Made by a program: the position numbers and the translations under genes
Assembly: GCF_000014585.1 (NCBI RefSeq)
Contig: NC_008319.1
Span: 558,001-622,000, forward strand
Direction: 5' to 3'
Source of the DNA: Synechococcus sp. CC9311
GTDB lineage: Bacteria > Cyanobacteriota > Cyanobacteriia > PCC-6307 > Cyanobiaceae
DNA: 64,000 bases
Shown here: piece by piece, positions 7,834 through 17,377 of the stretch
Numbering within the stretch: position 1 is the first letter of the stretch
Layout: every line of letters starts with the position of its first letter
The notes under the pieces: generated by a model
Database searches by the model: none
Told to the model about the DNA's origin: nothing
Seen by the model: the letters and a program-made list of their open reading frames with translations, nothing else

Positions 7834-9201
7834 TTGGCACGTCCGGTCGTCGCAATCATCGGGCGTCCCAACGTCGGCAAGTCCACCTTGGTGAACCGTC
7901 TCTGTAGAAGTCGTGAGGCCATCGTTCACGACCAGCCAGGTGTGACGCGAGATCGCACTTATCAAGACGGGTATTGGGGCGATCGAGAATTCAAGGTGGT
8001 GGACACCGGAGGCTTGGTGTTCGATGACGACAGTGAGTTCCTTCCTGAGATCCGGGAGCAGGCCAGCCTCGCTCTCGCTGAAGCCAGCGTGGCGTTGGTG
8101 ATTGTGGATGGTCAGCAGGGACTCACGGCTGCGGATGAATCGATCGCGGAATGGCTGCGTACGCAGAACTGCAAGACCTTGTTAGCGGTTAATAAGTGTG
8201 AGTCTCCCGAGCAGGGATTAGGCATGGCCGCGGAGTTTTGGCGGCTCGGTCTTGGTGAACCCCATCCGATTTCGGCGATCCATGGTGCTGGCACCGCTGA
8301 GCTGCTCGATCAGGTGCTCACCTTTCTTCCGCCCAAGGATGAGGAGAGTGATGAAGAGGAGCCAATTCAGCTTTCGATTATTGGCCGTCCCAATGTGGGG
8401 AAGTCCAGCTTGCTGAATTCCATCTGTGGTGAGACGCGGGCCATTGTGAGTCCGATTCGTGGCACCACCCGCGATACCATTGATACGCGCATTGAACGGG
8501 AAAATCGTCGCTGGCGATTGATTGACACTGCAGGAATACGCCGGCGTCGCAGCGTGAATTACGGCCCAGAATTTTTTGGGATTAACCGCAGTTTTAAAGC
8601 GATCGAACGCAGTGATGTCTGCGTTCTAGTGATCGATGCTCTCGATGGTGTGACCGAGCAGGATCAACGCTTGGCGGGACGGATCGAAGAGGACGGCCGA
8701 GCTTGCGTGGTTGTGGTGAATAAGTGGGATGCGGTGGAAAAAGACAGCCATACGATGACAGCGATGGAAAAGGAGCTGCGCGCCAAGCTCTATTTCCTGG
8801 ATTGGGCTCCAATGTTGTTCACCTCTGCGCTGACAGGGCAACGGGTCGACAGCATTTTCGCCTTGGCGGCTCTTGCTGTGGAACAGCACCGCCGCAGGGT
8901 GAGCACATCAGTTGTGAACGAAGTGCTTAAGGAAGCCCTCAGCTGGCGGAGTCCCCCCACCACCCGTGGAGGCCGGCAGGGCCGCTTGTATTACGGCACC
9001 CAGGTGGCGAGTCGTCCGCCCAGTTTCACCTTGTTCGTGAATGAGCCCAAGCTGTTTGGCGATACCTATCGCCGCTACGTGGAACGTCAAATCCGTGAAG
9101 GCCTCGGCTTTGACGGGACTCCAGTGAAGCTGTTCTGGCGAGGCAAGCAACAGCGGGATGCAGAGAAGGAGCTGGTCCGCCAGCAGAATCGCCAAGGCTG
9201 A
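7834..9201 (+). CDS. der: Ribosome biogenesis GTPase Der
   Basis: A tandem GTPase for 50S subunit assembly. Both G domains show their P-loops ([14 protein letters not shown] near residue 11 and [14 protein letters not shown] near residue 185), DTGG/DTAG switch II motifs and NKxD motifs (NKCE, slightly variant, and NKWD). The C-terminal KH-like domain follows. The length of 455 aa is standard. The start is TTG at 7834, supported because the family begins with [12 protein letters not shown] at exactly this point. The stop is six bases from the next start, so it probably shares a transcript with the EcfT-like gene. Confidence 0.95.
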   Translation: MARPVVAIIGRPNVGKSTLVNRLCRSREAIVHDQPGVTRDRTYQDGYWGDREFKVVDTGGLVFDDDSEFLPEIREQASLALAEASVALVIVDGQQGLTAADESIAEWLRTQNCKTLLAVNKCESPEQGLGMAAEFWRLGLGEPHPISAIHGAGTAELLDQVLTFLPPKDEESDEEEPIQLSIIGRPNVGKSSLLNSICGETRAIVSPIRGTTRDTIDTRIERENRRWRLIDTAGIRRRRSVNYGPEFFGINRSFKAIERSDVCVLVIDALDGVTEQDQRLAGRIEEDGRACVVVVNKWDAVEKDSHTMTAMEKELRAKLYFLDWAPMLFTSALTGQRVDSIFALAALAVEQHRRRVSTSVVNEVLKEALSWRSPPTTRGGRQGRLYYGTQVASRPPSFTLFVNEPKLFGDTYRRYVERQIREGLGFDGTPVKLFWRGKQQRDAEKELVRQQNRQG

Positions 9202-9207
9202 TTCCCT

Positions 9208-10122
9208 ATGGACTGGTTGCGACAGATTCCGATCGGGCAGTATGTCGATGGCAGTGCTGGTTGGCTGCGTCTGCTCGATCCTCGTTTGAAGCTGGGCTGG
9301 GTTGTGATGTTTTTGCTGACCCCAGTGCTGGCGGGCCCTTTGTGGCGTCTCGGGCTCGTTCTGGCCTTGTTGGTGATCACCGCTCTGAGTGGGTTGCCGG
9401 CCAGGTTGTGGTGGCGCTCTCTACTTCTGGTGTTGTGTCTCGGTGTTGGCTTTGGCCTCCTGGCGATGTTTTTGCCAACGGGAGATCCAGCCGCCACGTT
9501 GGCGGTTCGGCCTGTCCAGGAGTTACAGGGTTTATCTCTGCAAACGTCCAGCTGGGAGTTGTTTCGCCTTGGTCCTGTCCAACTTGGGCCACTCAACCTG
9601 GGCCCGCTGTCCGTGGATCGGCGATCAGCTGAGCTTGGTCTGAATAGCGCCACGTTGATTGTCACCGTGGTGCACAGCGTGAATCTCATGCTGTTGTCCA
9701 CACCAAGCGAGGATCTGATGTGGGCCCTGAATTGGTTTTTGTTCCCCCTAACCAAACTTGGTTTACCAGTGGATCGTCTTTGCTTTCAGCTGCTGTTGGC
9801 GCTTCGTTTTCTGCCCTTGGTGCAAGAGGAACTGCAGAATCTGGTGCGCTCCGTGGCGAGTCGAGCGGTCAATCTCCGTCAGTTGGGCTTGAAGGCTTCC
9901 TTCGGATTGATCCTTTCGGTGGGGGAGCGACTTCTCGCCAATATTTTGTTGCGGGCTGAGCAAGGAGCTGATGCCTTGATTGCAAAGGGAGGGCGTTGGC
10001 TTCCTGCGGACTGCTTCCGCCCTGTTCAGAGCACGTCTGCCTTGGCTCGTGGTTTGAACCTGCTGTCATTTGTGGTCCTTCTCGCGGTAGTTGGATTGCG
10101 AGGCAAGTACGGTGCCTTTTAA
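9208..10122 (+). CDS. EcfT/CbiQ-family transmembrane protein
   Basis: A membrane protein of 304 aa with five to six helices. LLDPRLKLGWVVMF near the start and RFLPLVQEELQNLVRSVASRAV in the second half match the EcfT/CbiQ family, the membrane coupling subunit of energy-coupling-factor ABC importers. The Ala-x-x-x-Arg coupling-helix region includes ASRAV and RAEQGADAL. No ATPase (EcfA) or substrate-binding S component lies nearby, so its partners and substrate are unknown. It sits just after der and before pipX. Confidence 0.82.
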   Translation: MDWLRQIPIGQYVDGSAGWLRLLDPRLKLGWVVMFLLTPVLAGPLWRLGLVLALLVITALSGLPARLWWRSLLLVLCLGVGFGLLAMFLPTGDPAATLAVRPVQELQGLSLQTSSWELFRLGPVQLGPLNLGPLSVDRRSAELGLNSATLIVTVVHSVNLMLLSTPSEDLMWALNWFLFPLTKLGLPVDRLCFQLLLALRFLPLVQEELQNLVRSVASRAVNLRQLGLKASFGLILSVGERLLANILLRAEQGADALIAKGGRWLPADCFRPVQSTSALARGLNLLSFVVLLAVVGLRGKYGAF

Positions 10123-10140
10123 ATCTTGATGGACTGAGTT

Positions 10141-10407
10141 TTGGGAGCGGAGCGTTATCTCAATCACCCCACCTTCGGAATGCTTTATCAGGTTTCGACC
10201 GCGGGCGAAGGAAGGGATCTGTACGCCACTCTTTATGCCCAGCGCATGTTTTTCTTGGTGACGCTGCAACCCAGAGGGGCTCAGTTTGAGGTGATTCCAT
10301 ATCAGGACGCTCGGCATCATGCAGAGCTCCACCTGGCGCGCTGTCGCCGTGATCGCGCTGCTGACTTTGCCGATTGGAAGCAGCTGTTCGATCAAACCTT
10401 CATTTGA
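10141..10407 (+). CDS. pipX: PII-interacting coactivator PipX
   Basis: A small Tudor-like protein (88 aa) that binds either the PII signal protein GlnB or the nitrogen regulator NtcA, tuning nitrogen-responsive transcription to 2-oxoglutarate. The start (YLNHPTFGMLYQV), ATLYAQRMFFLVT and the C-terminal KQLFDQTFI follow the known PipX pattern at full length. The start codon is TTG or GTG-like at 10,141 after a short gap. The TGA overlaps the ATG of pipY (TGATG), matching the conserved cyanobacterial pair. Confidence 0.93.
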   Translation: MGAERYLNHPTFGMLYQVSTAGEGRDLYATLYAQRMFFLVTLQPRGAQFEVIPYQDARHHAELHLARCRRDRAADFADWKQLFDQTFI

Positions 10408-11081
10408 TGGCGTCCAGCAGCTCAGAATCTGAGACGATTCAGTCCCGTTGGCAGGCGATCCACGCAGAGTGTCCAGACTCTGTCAATCTGCTGGCTGTCA
10501 GCAAAGGCCATCCGGCCATGGCGGTGCGTGAGCTAGCCGCCTTGGGGCAGGTTGATTTTGGTGAGAGCAGGGTGCAGGAAGCACTCCCGAAACAACAGGA
10601 CTTGGAAGACCTCAGCAGCTTGCGTTGGCATTTCATTGGACGCCTGCAAGCCAACAAAGTTCGTGCAGTCGTGCGGGCTTTTCCCGTGATTCATTCGATC
10701 GACTCTCAGGGACTCGCAGAGCGCACTTCAAGAATTGCGGTGGAGGAGAACCGGATTCCAGAGGTGTTTTTTCAGGTCAAGCTTCGCGAAGACCCGGCGA
10801 AGGGTGGTTGGGAGCCAGATGCCTTGCGTGAGGTTTGGCCACAGTTGCAGTCGCTTCCAGGCTTGAAGCCCATTGGGCTGATGACGATGGCCCCACTTGG
10901 CTTGGGACTTGAAGATCGTCAGAGCCTCTTTCATGACTGCAGAACCCTCGCAGATGAGCTTGCTTTGTCTGAGTGCTCTATGGGGATGAGCGGAGACTGG
11001 AAGCAGGCTGCCAAGGCAGGTGCCACCTGGGTTCGCGTGGGTTCTGGATTGTTTGGGCCGAGGCCTGAACGCTTGGTTTGA
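10407..11081 (+). CDS. pipY: PLP homeostasis protein PipY (YggS/PLPBP family)
   Basis: A single-domain type III PLP-fold protein (224 aa) that manages free pyridoxal phosphate. The PLP-lysine segment is LLAVSKGHP, and the family marks FGESRVQEALPK, WHFIGRLQANKV, GLMTMAP and a C-terminal VRVGSGLFG are all present. The start used is the ATG overlapping the pipX stop. Coupling with pipX is a conserved arrangement and suggests joint nitrogen and amino-acid regulation. Confidence 0.93.
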   Translation: MASSSSESETIQSRWQAIHAECPDSVNLLAVSKGHPAMAVRELAALGQVDFGESRVQEALPKQQDLEDLSSLRWHFIGRLQANKVRAVVRAFPVIHSIDSQGLAERTSRIAVEENRIPEVFFQVKLREDPAKGGWEPDALREVWPQLQSLPGLKPIGLMTMAPLGLGLEDRQSLFHDCRTLADELALSECSMGMSGDWKQAAKAGATWVRVGSGLFGPRPERLV

Positions 11082-11188
11082 CCCCAACTCAGCAGGATCG
11101 CCTGTTGTGAAGATGATCAAATCGCCCAGTCACTCTTGCTCACAACTCTGTAGAGCGCTATTCAGGGTCAGGTTTGATTTAGTTTCCG

Positions 11189-11764
11189 GTGTCGCTGATT
11201 TCTCGTCTTCGTGCTGTCGTTGCGGGTGATGATTACCTTGACGGTGATTATGACGATCTCGATTACGACACTGGCGAGCAGGACGAAGTCGAAGAAGGTC
11301 CGTCCCACTCCATGTCGAGTGCTTTGGCAACTCTTGAGTCGGGCAATCCCTTTGACAGTGAGCCATCTTTCACTGGCTCCAATGTGATTGGGATGCCTGG
11401 TATCAGCACCGGAACGGCTGAGGTTTCCTTGATGGAACCCCGCAGTTTTGATGAAATGCCTGGAGCGATCCAAGCCCTGCGTGAGCGTAAAACGGTGATC
11501 CTCAATCTCACGATGATGGAGCCAGATCAAGCCCAACGCGCTGTGGACTTTGTGGCAGGTGGAACCTTTGCCATTGATGGTCATCAAGAGCGTGTGGGCG
11601 AAAGCATTTTTCTGTTCGCGCCCAGCTGCGTGACTGTTACCAACGCCACCCAGGACGAAGCCTCCGTTCCAACGCACGTTTCAAAGGACGTTGAGCAAGC
11701 GTCCTCCGAGGCCAGCATTGCTCCAACTCCCGCCTGGAGTGCAACAAGCGCCACCGCGCTTTGA
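11189..11764 (+). CDS. sepF: Cell division protein SepF
   Basis: A cytoplasmic FtsZ-binding protein that ties the Z ring to the membrane. The N terminus ([15 protein letters not shown], start GTG at 11,189) is the expected amphipathic membrane helix, followed by an acidic linker and the SepF core from about residue 80 ([50 protein letters not shown]). The length is 191 aa. It sits in the conserved order pipX-pipY-sepF-proC. Confidence 0.93.
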   Translation: MSLISRLRAVVAGDDYLDGDYDDLDYDTGEQDEVEEGPSHSMSSALATLESGNPFDSEPSFTGSNVIGMPGISTGTAEVSLMEPRSFDEMPGAIQALRERKTVILNLTMMEPDQAQRAVDFVAGGTFAIDGHQERVGESIFLFAPSCVTVTNATQDEASVPTHVSKDVEQASSEASIAPTPAWSATSATAL

Positions 11765-11771
11765 TCCATCA

Positions 11772-12602
11772 GTGCCGATTGCATTAGGTGTGATTGGTCT
11801 GGGCCGGATGGCTCAGGCCCTGGTGATTCCCTTGATTGAGCAGGAATTGATTTCTGCTGATGAGGTGATCGCGGTTGTGGGCCGAGAGCACTCTGTTGCA
11901 ACGGTGTCTGCGCGAGTGCCTTCTGGAGTGAAAGTTATAGCTGCCAGTGATTCCGCGGCAGAACACGCTTGGGCTGCGTCGGTTCAACTCTTGGCCGTCA
12001 AGCCTCAGATGCTTGATGGGGTCGCTGCCTCGGCTCCACCCCCAATCGAAACGCCTGCGTCGGGTTCAAGTCTTTTGCTTTCCGTGCTGGCTGGGGTTCC
12101 CCTGGCGCGGCTCCAAGCTCTATTTCCAGGCCGTATTTGTGTGCGCGCTGTTCCTAATACTCCCTGCCTGGTAGGTCAGGGACTCACCGGTCTGGCTTGG
12201 GGGGATGGCATCTCTGATCCACAGAAGCAGCAAGTGCGCTCCTTCTTTGAACCGGTGAGTGAGGTTCTCGAACTTCCCGAGGAACGGCTCGATGCTTTTC
12301 TTGCACTCACTTCGTCCGGTCCTGCCTATGTGGCCTTAATCGCGGAAGCGATGGCCGATGGTGCTGTTGCTATGGGAATGCCTCGGTCGCAGGCCCATCA
12401 TTTGGCGCATCGAACTCTCGCTGGGACCGCCGCCTTATTGCAGGAGCAGGAGCTGCATCCTGGCGAACTTAAAGATATGGTGGCGTCTCCAGGTGGAACC
12501 ACCATGGCGGCGTTGCGTCATCTCGAGAAATCGGGCTTGCGTTCGGCGTTGATTGAAGCCATCGTTGCCGCCACGCAACATGGACGGGGCATGGCGAATT
12601 AA
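11772..12602 (+). CDS. proC: Pyrroline-5-carboxylate reductase
   Basis: Catalyses the last step of proline synthesis using NAD(P)H. It has the Rossmann GVIGLGRMAQAL motif at the start, the family motif VRAVPNTPCLVGQGLTGL, and the C-terminal block ELKDMVASPGGTTMAALRHL. I chose the GTG at 11,772, just after the sepF stop, which gives 276 aa, the usual length. An in-frame start at 11,691 would overlap sepF by 74 bases and add a leader unlike the family. Confidence 0.93.
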   Translation: MPIALGVIGLGRMAQALVIPLIEQELISADEVIAVVGREHSVATVSARVPSGVKVIAASDSAAEHAWAASVQLLAVKPQMLDGVAASAPPPIETPASGSSLLLSVLAGVPLARLQALFPGRICVRAVPNTPCLVGQGLTGLAWGDGISDPQKQQVRSFFEPVSEVLELPEERLDAFLALTSSGPAYVALIAEAMADGAVAMGMPRSQAHHLAHRTLAGTAALLQEQELHPGELKDMVASPGGTTMAALRHLEKSGLRSALIEAIVAATQHGRGMAN

Positions 12603-13798
12603 GCCCTGGCTTCAGCGGCTAGTGGTTTCTGCTGGATCAGGGTGTCGTAAAGCGCTTCCAGAGCATCGATATTGGACACCATGCGGTAGCGCTCGATGAC
12701 CCGCTCACGCGCTCGCCGACCTAGCTCTTGTGTAAGCAGAGGTTGGTCACGCAGAACGGGCAGCAACGTGCGCAACTGGGTGGTGACCCCTTGAGTGCTG
12801 AGCACGATGCCGGCCCCACCGGCGAGGACTTCTCCATCAGCGCCAGCATCCGTGGCGACGCAGGCGCATTGGCAGGCCATGGCCTCGAGTAGGGCGATGG
12901 AGAGGCCCTCCACCAGTGATGGCAGCACAAACACCTCAGCGCACTGGAGCAGGGCGATGCGCGACTTGAGATTGGCTTCATAGCCCCACCACAACAAATC
13001 TCCGATTCCATTCCCATACACGTTTTGAAGCGAGCTGCGCAGGGGGCCGTCACCCACGATCACGAGTCGGCAGCCGGCTGGTTTGACCAGTCGCCAGGCG
13101 CGCAATAACGCTTCCACATTCTTCTCAGTTGCAATCCGTCCCATGTACAGAAAAATGCGCTGATCACCAAGCCGTGAGCGCACGTCATGGAGCTCCTTGC
13201 TGATCGAGTCGGGATGGCTTGGGGCAGGAGACCAGCGGTCGGGATCCACGCCATTGGGGATGACGGCAAGGCGACTTTCGTGAACCCCTAAACGGTTGAG
13301 CACTTCCGCCTGAAGATCGGAAAAGACGATTACGCAGTCATAGCGAGAGAGAGCAGGCGCATAGAGCTGGTAGCTGAGCTGTTGCGTGCCTGCTGTGAGG
13401 TTGCGCAAACCTGCATCAAACGGTGGATGAAAGGTTGCGACTAGGGGAATGCCTAACGGTTGGCAAAGCTCAGGAAGCCTGAAGTCAAGGGGGGAAAGGG
13501 TGAGGCTGGCATGCACAACATCGGGCTGCAGTCTCTCCAAGCACTCGCGCAATTCCCTCTGCGCCCTAGGGGAGGGAATGGTGTACACCTGAGACTTCAA
13601 CAGATAGGGCAGGCTCACGTCTGGATCGTTTGCCAGCAACGATGTGTTGCTGCTGCTGGGAGCGCCAGGGTTATCGAAATGGATGAAGCTGGTTTGATGG
13701 CCGCGTTTCTTTAGGGCCTCAGTGGTGCTCAGCCCGTAGGTGACATTGCCGCAGAACGGAGTTTTTTTGCCGAGCCAGGCAATGTGGGCCACTGGCAC
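12599..13798 (-). CDS. Family 4 glycosyltransferase
   Basis: A GT-B fold retaining glycosyltransferase of 399 aa. The C-terminal domain carries GRIATEKNVEALLRAW, VIVGDGPLRSSL and the EX7E motif in SLVEGLSIALLEAMAC, which bind the sugar nucleotide. The N-terminal half has GxxxYG-like and HVVHASL-like acceptor-side motifs. The substrate cannot be assigned; relatives act on lipids (as SqdX does) or cell-surface glycans. It overlaps the proC end by four bases, convergently, and shares direction with the MFS gene upstream. Confidence 0.85.
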   Translation of the reverse strand: MPVAHIAWLGKKTPFCGNVTYGLSTTEALKKRGHQTSFIHFDNPGAPSSSNTSLLANDPDVSLPYLLKSQVYTIPSPRAQRELRECLERLQPDVVHASLTLSPLDFRLPELCQPLGIPLVATFHPPFDAGLRNLTAGTQQLSYQLYAPALSRYDCVIVFSDLQAEVLNRLGVHESRLAVIPNGVDPDRWSPAPSHPDSISKELHDVRSRLGDQRIFLYMGRIATEKNVEALLRAWRLVKPAGCRLVIVGDGPLRSSLQNVYGNGIGDLLWWGYEANLKSRIALLQCAEVFVLPSLVEGLSIALLEAMACQCACVATDAGADGEVLAGGAGIVLSTQGVTTQLRTLLPVLRDQPLLTQELGRRARERVIERYRMVSNIDALEALYDTLIQQKPLAAEARA

Positions 13799-13820
13799 CG
13801 TCTCGAAGCCGAGTCTGAAG

Positions 13821-15239
13821 CTAGCAGCGCTCCCAAGGCCGCTCCCAAAGAGCGGCAGCTAAAGAAAGTGCCGCAAGCACCCAGAGCACAGGGATCAAGC
13901 CAATGCTGCTCACCAGGGCACCGGCGAGAACCAGGGGCAGGCTGAGAGCAATGTTGATCAGGTTGTTCTGAAGTCCGAAGACCCGACCTCGCTGAGATTC
14001 TGGGGTGTCCTCCTGAATCGTGGTCTGAGCAGGAATTGCCACGAGAGCGGCTCCAATTCCGAGGACGCCGCACAAGGTCAAGGTGATGCTGAGATTTCCG
14101 CGCAGTTGCCCGAGCATGACCAAACACCAGGTAATCGTGCCTAGTCCGGCTGCGGCGAGGCGTCGACGGCTAAAACGATGGCCCATTTGGGCCACCAACA
14201 CAGCGCCAATCGCCATCCCTAATCCGCTCATCGCCAGCAGGCTGCCGAAACCTGTTGGCCCCAGTCCTTGGATGGCAGACGCCAGGCTGATTGCCAGCAC
14301 ATAAAGCGCAGCTAGCAGGCTGTAAAGCACCACGAGATGCACCATGGCTCCGCGGACCGATGACTGCTCTCGAAGCACCTGTATTCCCGCCACGATTTCT
14401 TTCCAGACGGAATCACTGCTGTCCTTTCTCGGCGGTTCGCGCATCTGGATGGTGCTCAGACTGATGGCCGCCATGCCGTAACAGAACGGCAGAAGCAGAA
14501 ATTCGCCACCGTTGATGCCCACCGTTTGAAGCAGGTGGTTGAGTCCTCGCAGGATTGGATCGCCTAGGGCAAAGCCAACGATCGTGGCCCCCATGCTTGT
14601 GGCTTGATAGAGAGAGTTGGCGGCCAGCAGGTGTTCTCTCGGTACCAGCAGTGGGATTGTCGCCTGTTCAGCGGGGGCGAAAAACTGGGTCAGAACCGAC
14701 TCAAGAAAGGTCATCAGCAGCAGAGCCCAATAGCCCCAGCTCAGCCCAAACCAGTGGGGCCCAGGGATCAGGAACAGAGGGGTGCAAAGCACGAGCACTG
14801 CCCTCAGGCCATTGGAGGCCACCATCACTCTGCGTTTGGGCCAGCGGTCGACCCACACACCGGCAACAGAACCGAGCACCATCGCCGGGATGGTATTGGC
14901 GACATAAATTCCGGTGGCCAGCAATGTGATGCGCTGGGCGCGCGTCTCGAAATCCATGCGAATCGCAGAGGCGATTTCAGCAAGAGCGCCATTGCTGTCC
15001 GGTGTATTGGTCACCCAGTATTGGGCGATGAGATACACCATCAACACGATGTAGAACTTGTCCGCGAGTTGGGAGAAGATCTGTCCGACCCACAGGCGTC
15101 GGAAGCCATCGAGATGGATCACGGCCTGAAGGCCGCGGCGACCTTCAGGATTGGCGCTCGTGGGCAGGGCCGGGTCCGGGCTGTTTAGAGAAGGACCGCT
15201 CAAAATGTGTTCATTCGCGGAATCATGATCGCCCACCAC
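13821..15239 (-). CDS. MFS transporter
   Basis: A major facilitator protein of 472 aa with about 12 membrane helices. The N-terminal FRRLWVGQIFSQLADKFYIV and the loop between helices 2 and 3 (GSVAGVWVDRWPKRRVMVASN) match the DHA3-like drug/solute efflux group found in cyanobacteria. The substrate is unknown. A hydrophilic leader of about 45 residues precedes the first helix, so the real start may be downstream of the GTG used here. Confidence 0.85.
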   Translation of the reverse strand: MVGDHDSANEHILSGPSLNSPDPALPTSANPEGRRGLQAVIHLDGFRRLWVGQIFSQLADKFYIVLMVYLIAQYWVTNTPDSNGALAEIASAIRMDFETRAQRITLLATGIYVANTIPAMVLGSVAGVWVDRWPKRRVMVASNGLRAVLVLCTPLFLIPGPHWFGLSWGYWALLLMTFLESVLTQFFAPAEQATIPLLVPREHLLAANSLYQATSMGATIVGFALGDPILRGLNHLLQTVGINGGEFLLLPFCYGMAAISLSTIQMREPPRKDSSDSVWKEIVAGIQVLREQSSVRGAMVHLVVLYSLLAALYVLAISLASAIQGLGPTGFGSLLAMSGLGMAIGAVLVAQMGHRFSRRRLAAAGLGTITWCLVMLGQLRGNLSITLTLCGVLGIGAALVAIPAQTTIQEDTPESQRGRVFGLQNNLINIALSLPLVLAGALVSSIGLIPVLWVLAALSLAAALWERPWERC

Positions 15240-15275
15240 AGGCTTTAACGTGAAAACCCTCGTCTTGCTGGCTGG

Positions 15276-16091
15276 TTAAGCGTTAGCGACAGCCTCTCTC
15301 ACCATGGCAAATGAGCGGACGGGCCTTGGGAGATGCACGCGACACCAGCTCTCCAAAAGTGTAAAAAGCCTGAGCCAAACGGGTCGGGGCCCCATCAATC
15401 CACCGTCTTGACGTTCCGGCAGTTCAAGCCGTGTTAATCGCTGGAGCAGGGCGAGTTCGGAGGGGTTGATCTGGATAGCCGCTCCAGCTTGAGAACCGAT
15501 GGCCAGCCCTTCGTCGGCCAGCAGGCTGCAACGCCATTCCCAATTCCCGATCGGTGGAGACAGGGCGGCTCCACTGCGGCAACACGTTTGGAGAGGCAGG
15601 CCGTAGCCGCCGAGAGCGAGCAGATGAACACAGGCCTGAACAAGCGTTGCCAGGGTTCGATCGACACGCTCCCCTTCCGCACTTTTCATTTCAGACGAAC
15701 GCTGTTTCTGCGCCAGCAGCTCGAGCCGCTCAAGATGCATCAAAACCGCACTAAGCATTCCGGGTACTGGATCATCGCCAGCGACCAACGAGATCGAGAG
15801 CTCAGATAGGGCCTGGGCGGCTGCCAATGTTTCCAATCTCTGCCCCACGTTGCCGAAATTGTGTTGAACCCGAAGTTGGCGCACCCGCAGCAGCCCGCTG
15901 CGTCCTCCCACCTGCAGCTCCATGGTGGTGAGAGGCACCGCCGCCGCCAGGCTGCTGCGGGGTTTGCGTGCCCCTGGCACGGCCAGGCGAATCAGGCCAA
16001 CGTCATCACTGAGCAAGGTGAGCAGTCTGTCGTGCTCCCCGAGGGGGCCCACCTTTAACGCCAACCCTTCGATTCGCCGTTCCGGGCTCAT
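15276..16091 (-). CDS. recO: DNA repair protein RecO
   Basis: RecFOR-pathway protein that helps load RecA onto SSB-coated single-stranded DNA. The N-terminal OB fold reads RIEGLALKVGPLGEHDRLLTLL, followed by the GARKPRSSLAAAV segment; the zinc-binding Cys cluster of many RecO proteins is reduced here (CCRSG). The length is 271 aa from the ATG at 16,091, which overlaps the deoC stop (ATGA). A longer open frame upstream overlaps deoC and is rejected. Confidence 0.9.
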   Translation of the reverse strand: MSPERRIEGLALKVGPLGEHDRLLTLLSDDVGLIRLAVPGARKPRSSLAAAVPLTTMELQVGGRSGLLRVRQLRVQHNFGNVGQRLETLAAAQALSELSISLVAGDDPVPGMLSAVLMHLERLELLAQKQRSSEMKSAEGERVDRTLATLVQACVHLLALGGYGLPLQTCCRSGAALSPPIGNWEWRCSLLADEGLAIGSQAGAAIQINPSELALLQRLTRLELPERQDGGLMGPRPVWLRLFTLLESWCRVHLPRPVRSFAMVREAVANA

Positions 16092-16768
16092 TGCGGATGC
16101 CGGAGAGCCTGAATCAAAGCTGGGCCATGGCTGGTTCCTAGGGCGGTGGCGCCCTCTTCCATAAGGTCCAGCGCACTGTCCAACCGTTGTATGCCTCCGG
16201 CCGCCTTGATTGCGCAATTTCCCCTCGCAAGCTCTTTGAGCTTGCGCACCTGCAACGGAGTGGTGGCGGCTCCAAATCCGTTCCCCGCTTGCAGACACGA
16301 AGCACCCGCATCAATCGCAGCTTCTACGGCCAAGCTCAGTTGCTCTGGCTGCAATCGATTCACATCCAAAATCACTGTGACGGGTAGGCCGAGATCGCAG
16401 ATTTGCGCCAGTTCTTCCGCATAGGTTTCCGCTCGCCCAGCCGTGATGGCAGCAAGATTGGGCACCACATCGAGGGCGTCAGCTCCTCTGGCTGCGGCCC
16501 ATTCCGCTTGCGCCCGTTTGAGCTCCGCTGGAATCGTTCCGAAGGGGAAGTCCACAACAGCAAACAAGCGAAGACGTCCGCTTGGTCCGATGCGGTTTCT
16601 CACCGCTTCCAGGTGGCACAGGCTGGTGCATAGCCCCCCGAAGCCGAGCAGACGCCCGGCATCACAGAGGTTGTGCAGGGCCTCCTCTTCCAACAAAGGA
16701 TCTAAGACGGCTTGATGAATGAAAGGCGGGAGCTCCGGAAGCTCCCGCTGACGCGGCGACGCGGTCAT
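16088..16768 (-). CDS. deoC: Deoxyribose-phosphate aldolase
   Basis: A class I aldolase that splits 2-deoxyribose-5-phosphate to acetaldehyde and glyceraldehyde-3-phosphate in deoxynucleoside breakdown. Signs are DVVPNLAAI (a variant of DxVxN), VILDVNRL, QAGNGFGAATTPLQV and the Schiff-base segment AIKAAGGIQ (catalytic Lys). The length is 226 aa. Its stop overlaps the recO start, so the two are coupled. A 9-bp palindrome (GCGGGAGCT / AGCTCCCGC) lies within codons 7-14 and could fold near the ribosome-binding region. Confidence 0.92.
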   Translation of the reverse strand: MTASPRQRELPELPPFIHQAVLDPLLEEEALHNLCDAGRLLGFGGLCTSLCHLEAVRNRIGPSGRLRLFAVVDFPFGTIPAELKRAQAEWAAARGADALDVVPNLAAITAGRAETYAEELAQICDLGLPVTVILDVNRLQPEQLSLAVEAAIDAGASCLQAGNGFGAATTPLQVRKLKELARGNCAIKAAGGIQRLDSALDLMEEGATALGTSHGPALIQALRHPQ

Positions 16769-16790
16769 TGTTGTGGTGCAAGCACTGTCC

Positions 16791-17366
16791 TTAGTTCCGC
16801 GCTTGGATCACGCCAAATCCACCGTGATTGCGGTGATAAATCACCTGGAGCTCACCGCTTTCTTTGTCTCGAAACAGGTAGAAGTCGTGGTCGATCAGTT
16901 CCAGTTGATGGCGTGCCTCTTCAAGGCTCATCGCTGGCATGGCGAAATATTTGCGCCGAACGCCTGGGCTGGGGAGCTGCGCTTCTTTGCCTTCGAGCAG
17001 TGAGTCTTCTGTGGGCCGTTCCGTCAGGAGGACGTCATTCGCTGCTGTTGGGGTGGTCCGATGGCCATGGTCGCTGTGGCGTTCCTTGAACCGTCGCAGC
17101 TGGCGCGCCAACTTGCTTGCGACCAGATCGATGCTGGCGTAGAGGTTTTCGCTTCTCTCCTGGGCGCGGATCACCGTGCCATTGGCGAACACCGTGACTT
17201 CGGCAGTTTGTTGCGGAACCCGTGGATTTCGAGCAACTGACAGATGCACATCCGCTTCCTTGACGAGGTCGTCGAAGTGGTGGATGGCGCGTTCCAATTT
17301 TGTTTCGGTGTATTCCCGTAGTGCGGGCGTCACATCCAAATTGCGACCATGGATCAGAAGCTTCAT
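16791..17366 (-). CDS. hpf: Long-form ribosome hibernation promoting factor (LrtA type)
   Basis: Binds the 30S subunit and promotes inactive 100S dimers. The N-terminal S30AE domain (about 1-100) starts [19 protein letters not shown], and the C-terminal dimerisation domain (about 135-188) has [38 protein letters not shown] and a GGFGVI end. The 191-aa length is that of the long form. In cyanobacteria this gene is lrtA, known for light-repressed transcripts. It is divergent from lipB with almost no gap. Confidence 0.94.
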   Translation of the reverse strand: MKLLIHGRNLDVTPALREYTETKLERAIHHFDDLVKEADVHLSVARNPRVPQQTAEVTVFANGTVIRAQERSENLYASIDLVASKLARQLRRFKERHSDHGHRTTPTAANDVLLTERPTEDSLLEGKEAQLPSPGVRRKYFAMPAMSLEEARHQLELIDHDFYLFRDKESGELQVIYHRNHGGFGVIQARN

Positions 17367-17377
17367 GGCGTTCCCCT

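Noticed and set aside
16092-16298. 69-residue N-terminal extension of recO
   Set aside because: It overlaps deoC in another frame and is not like RecO; the ATG at 16,091 overlapping the deoC stop is the better start.
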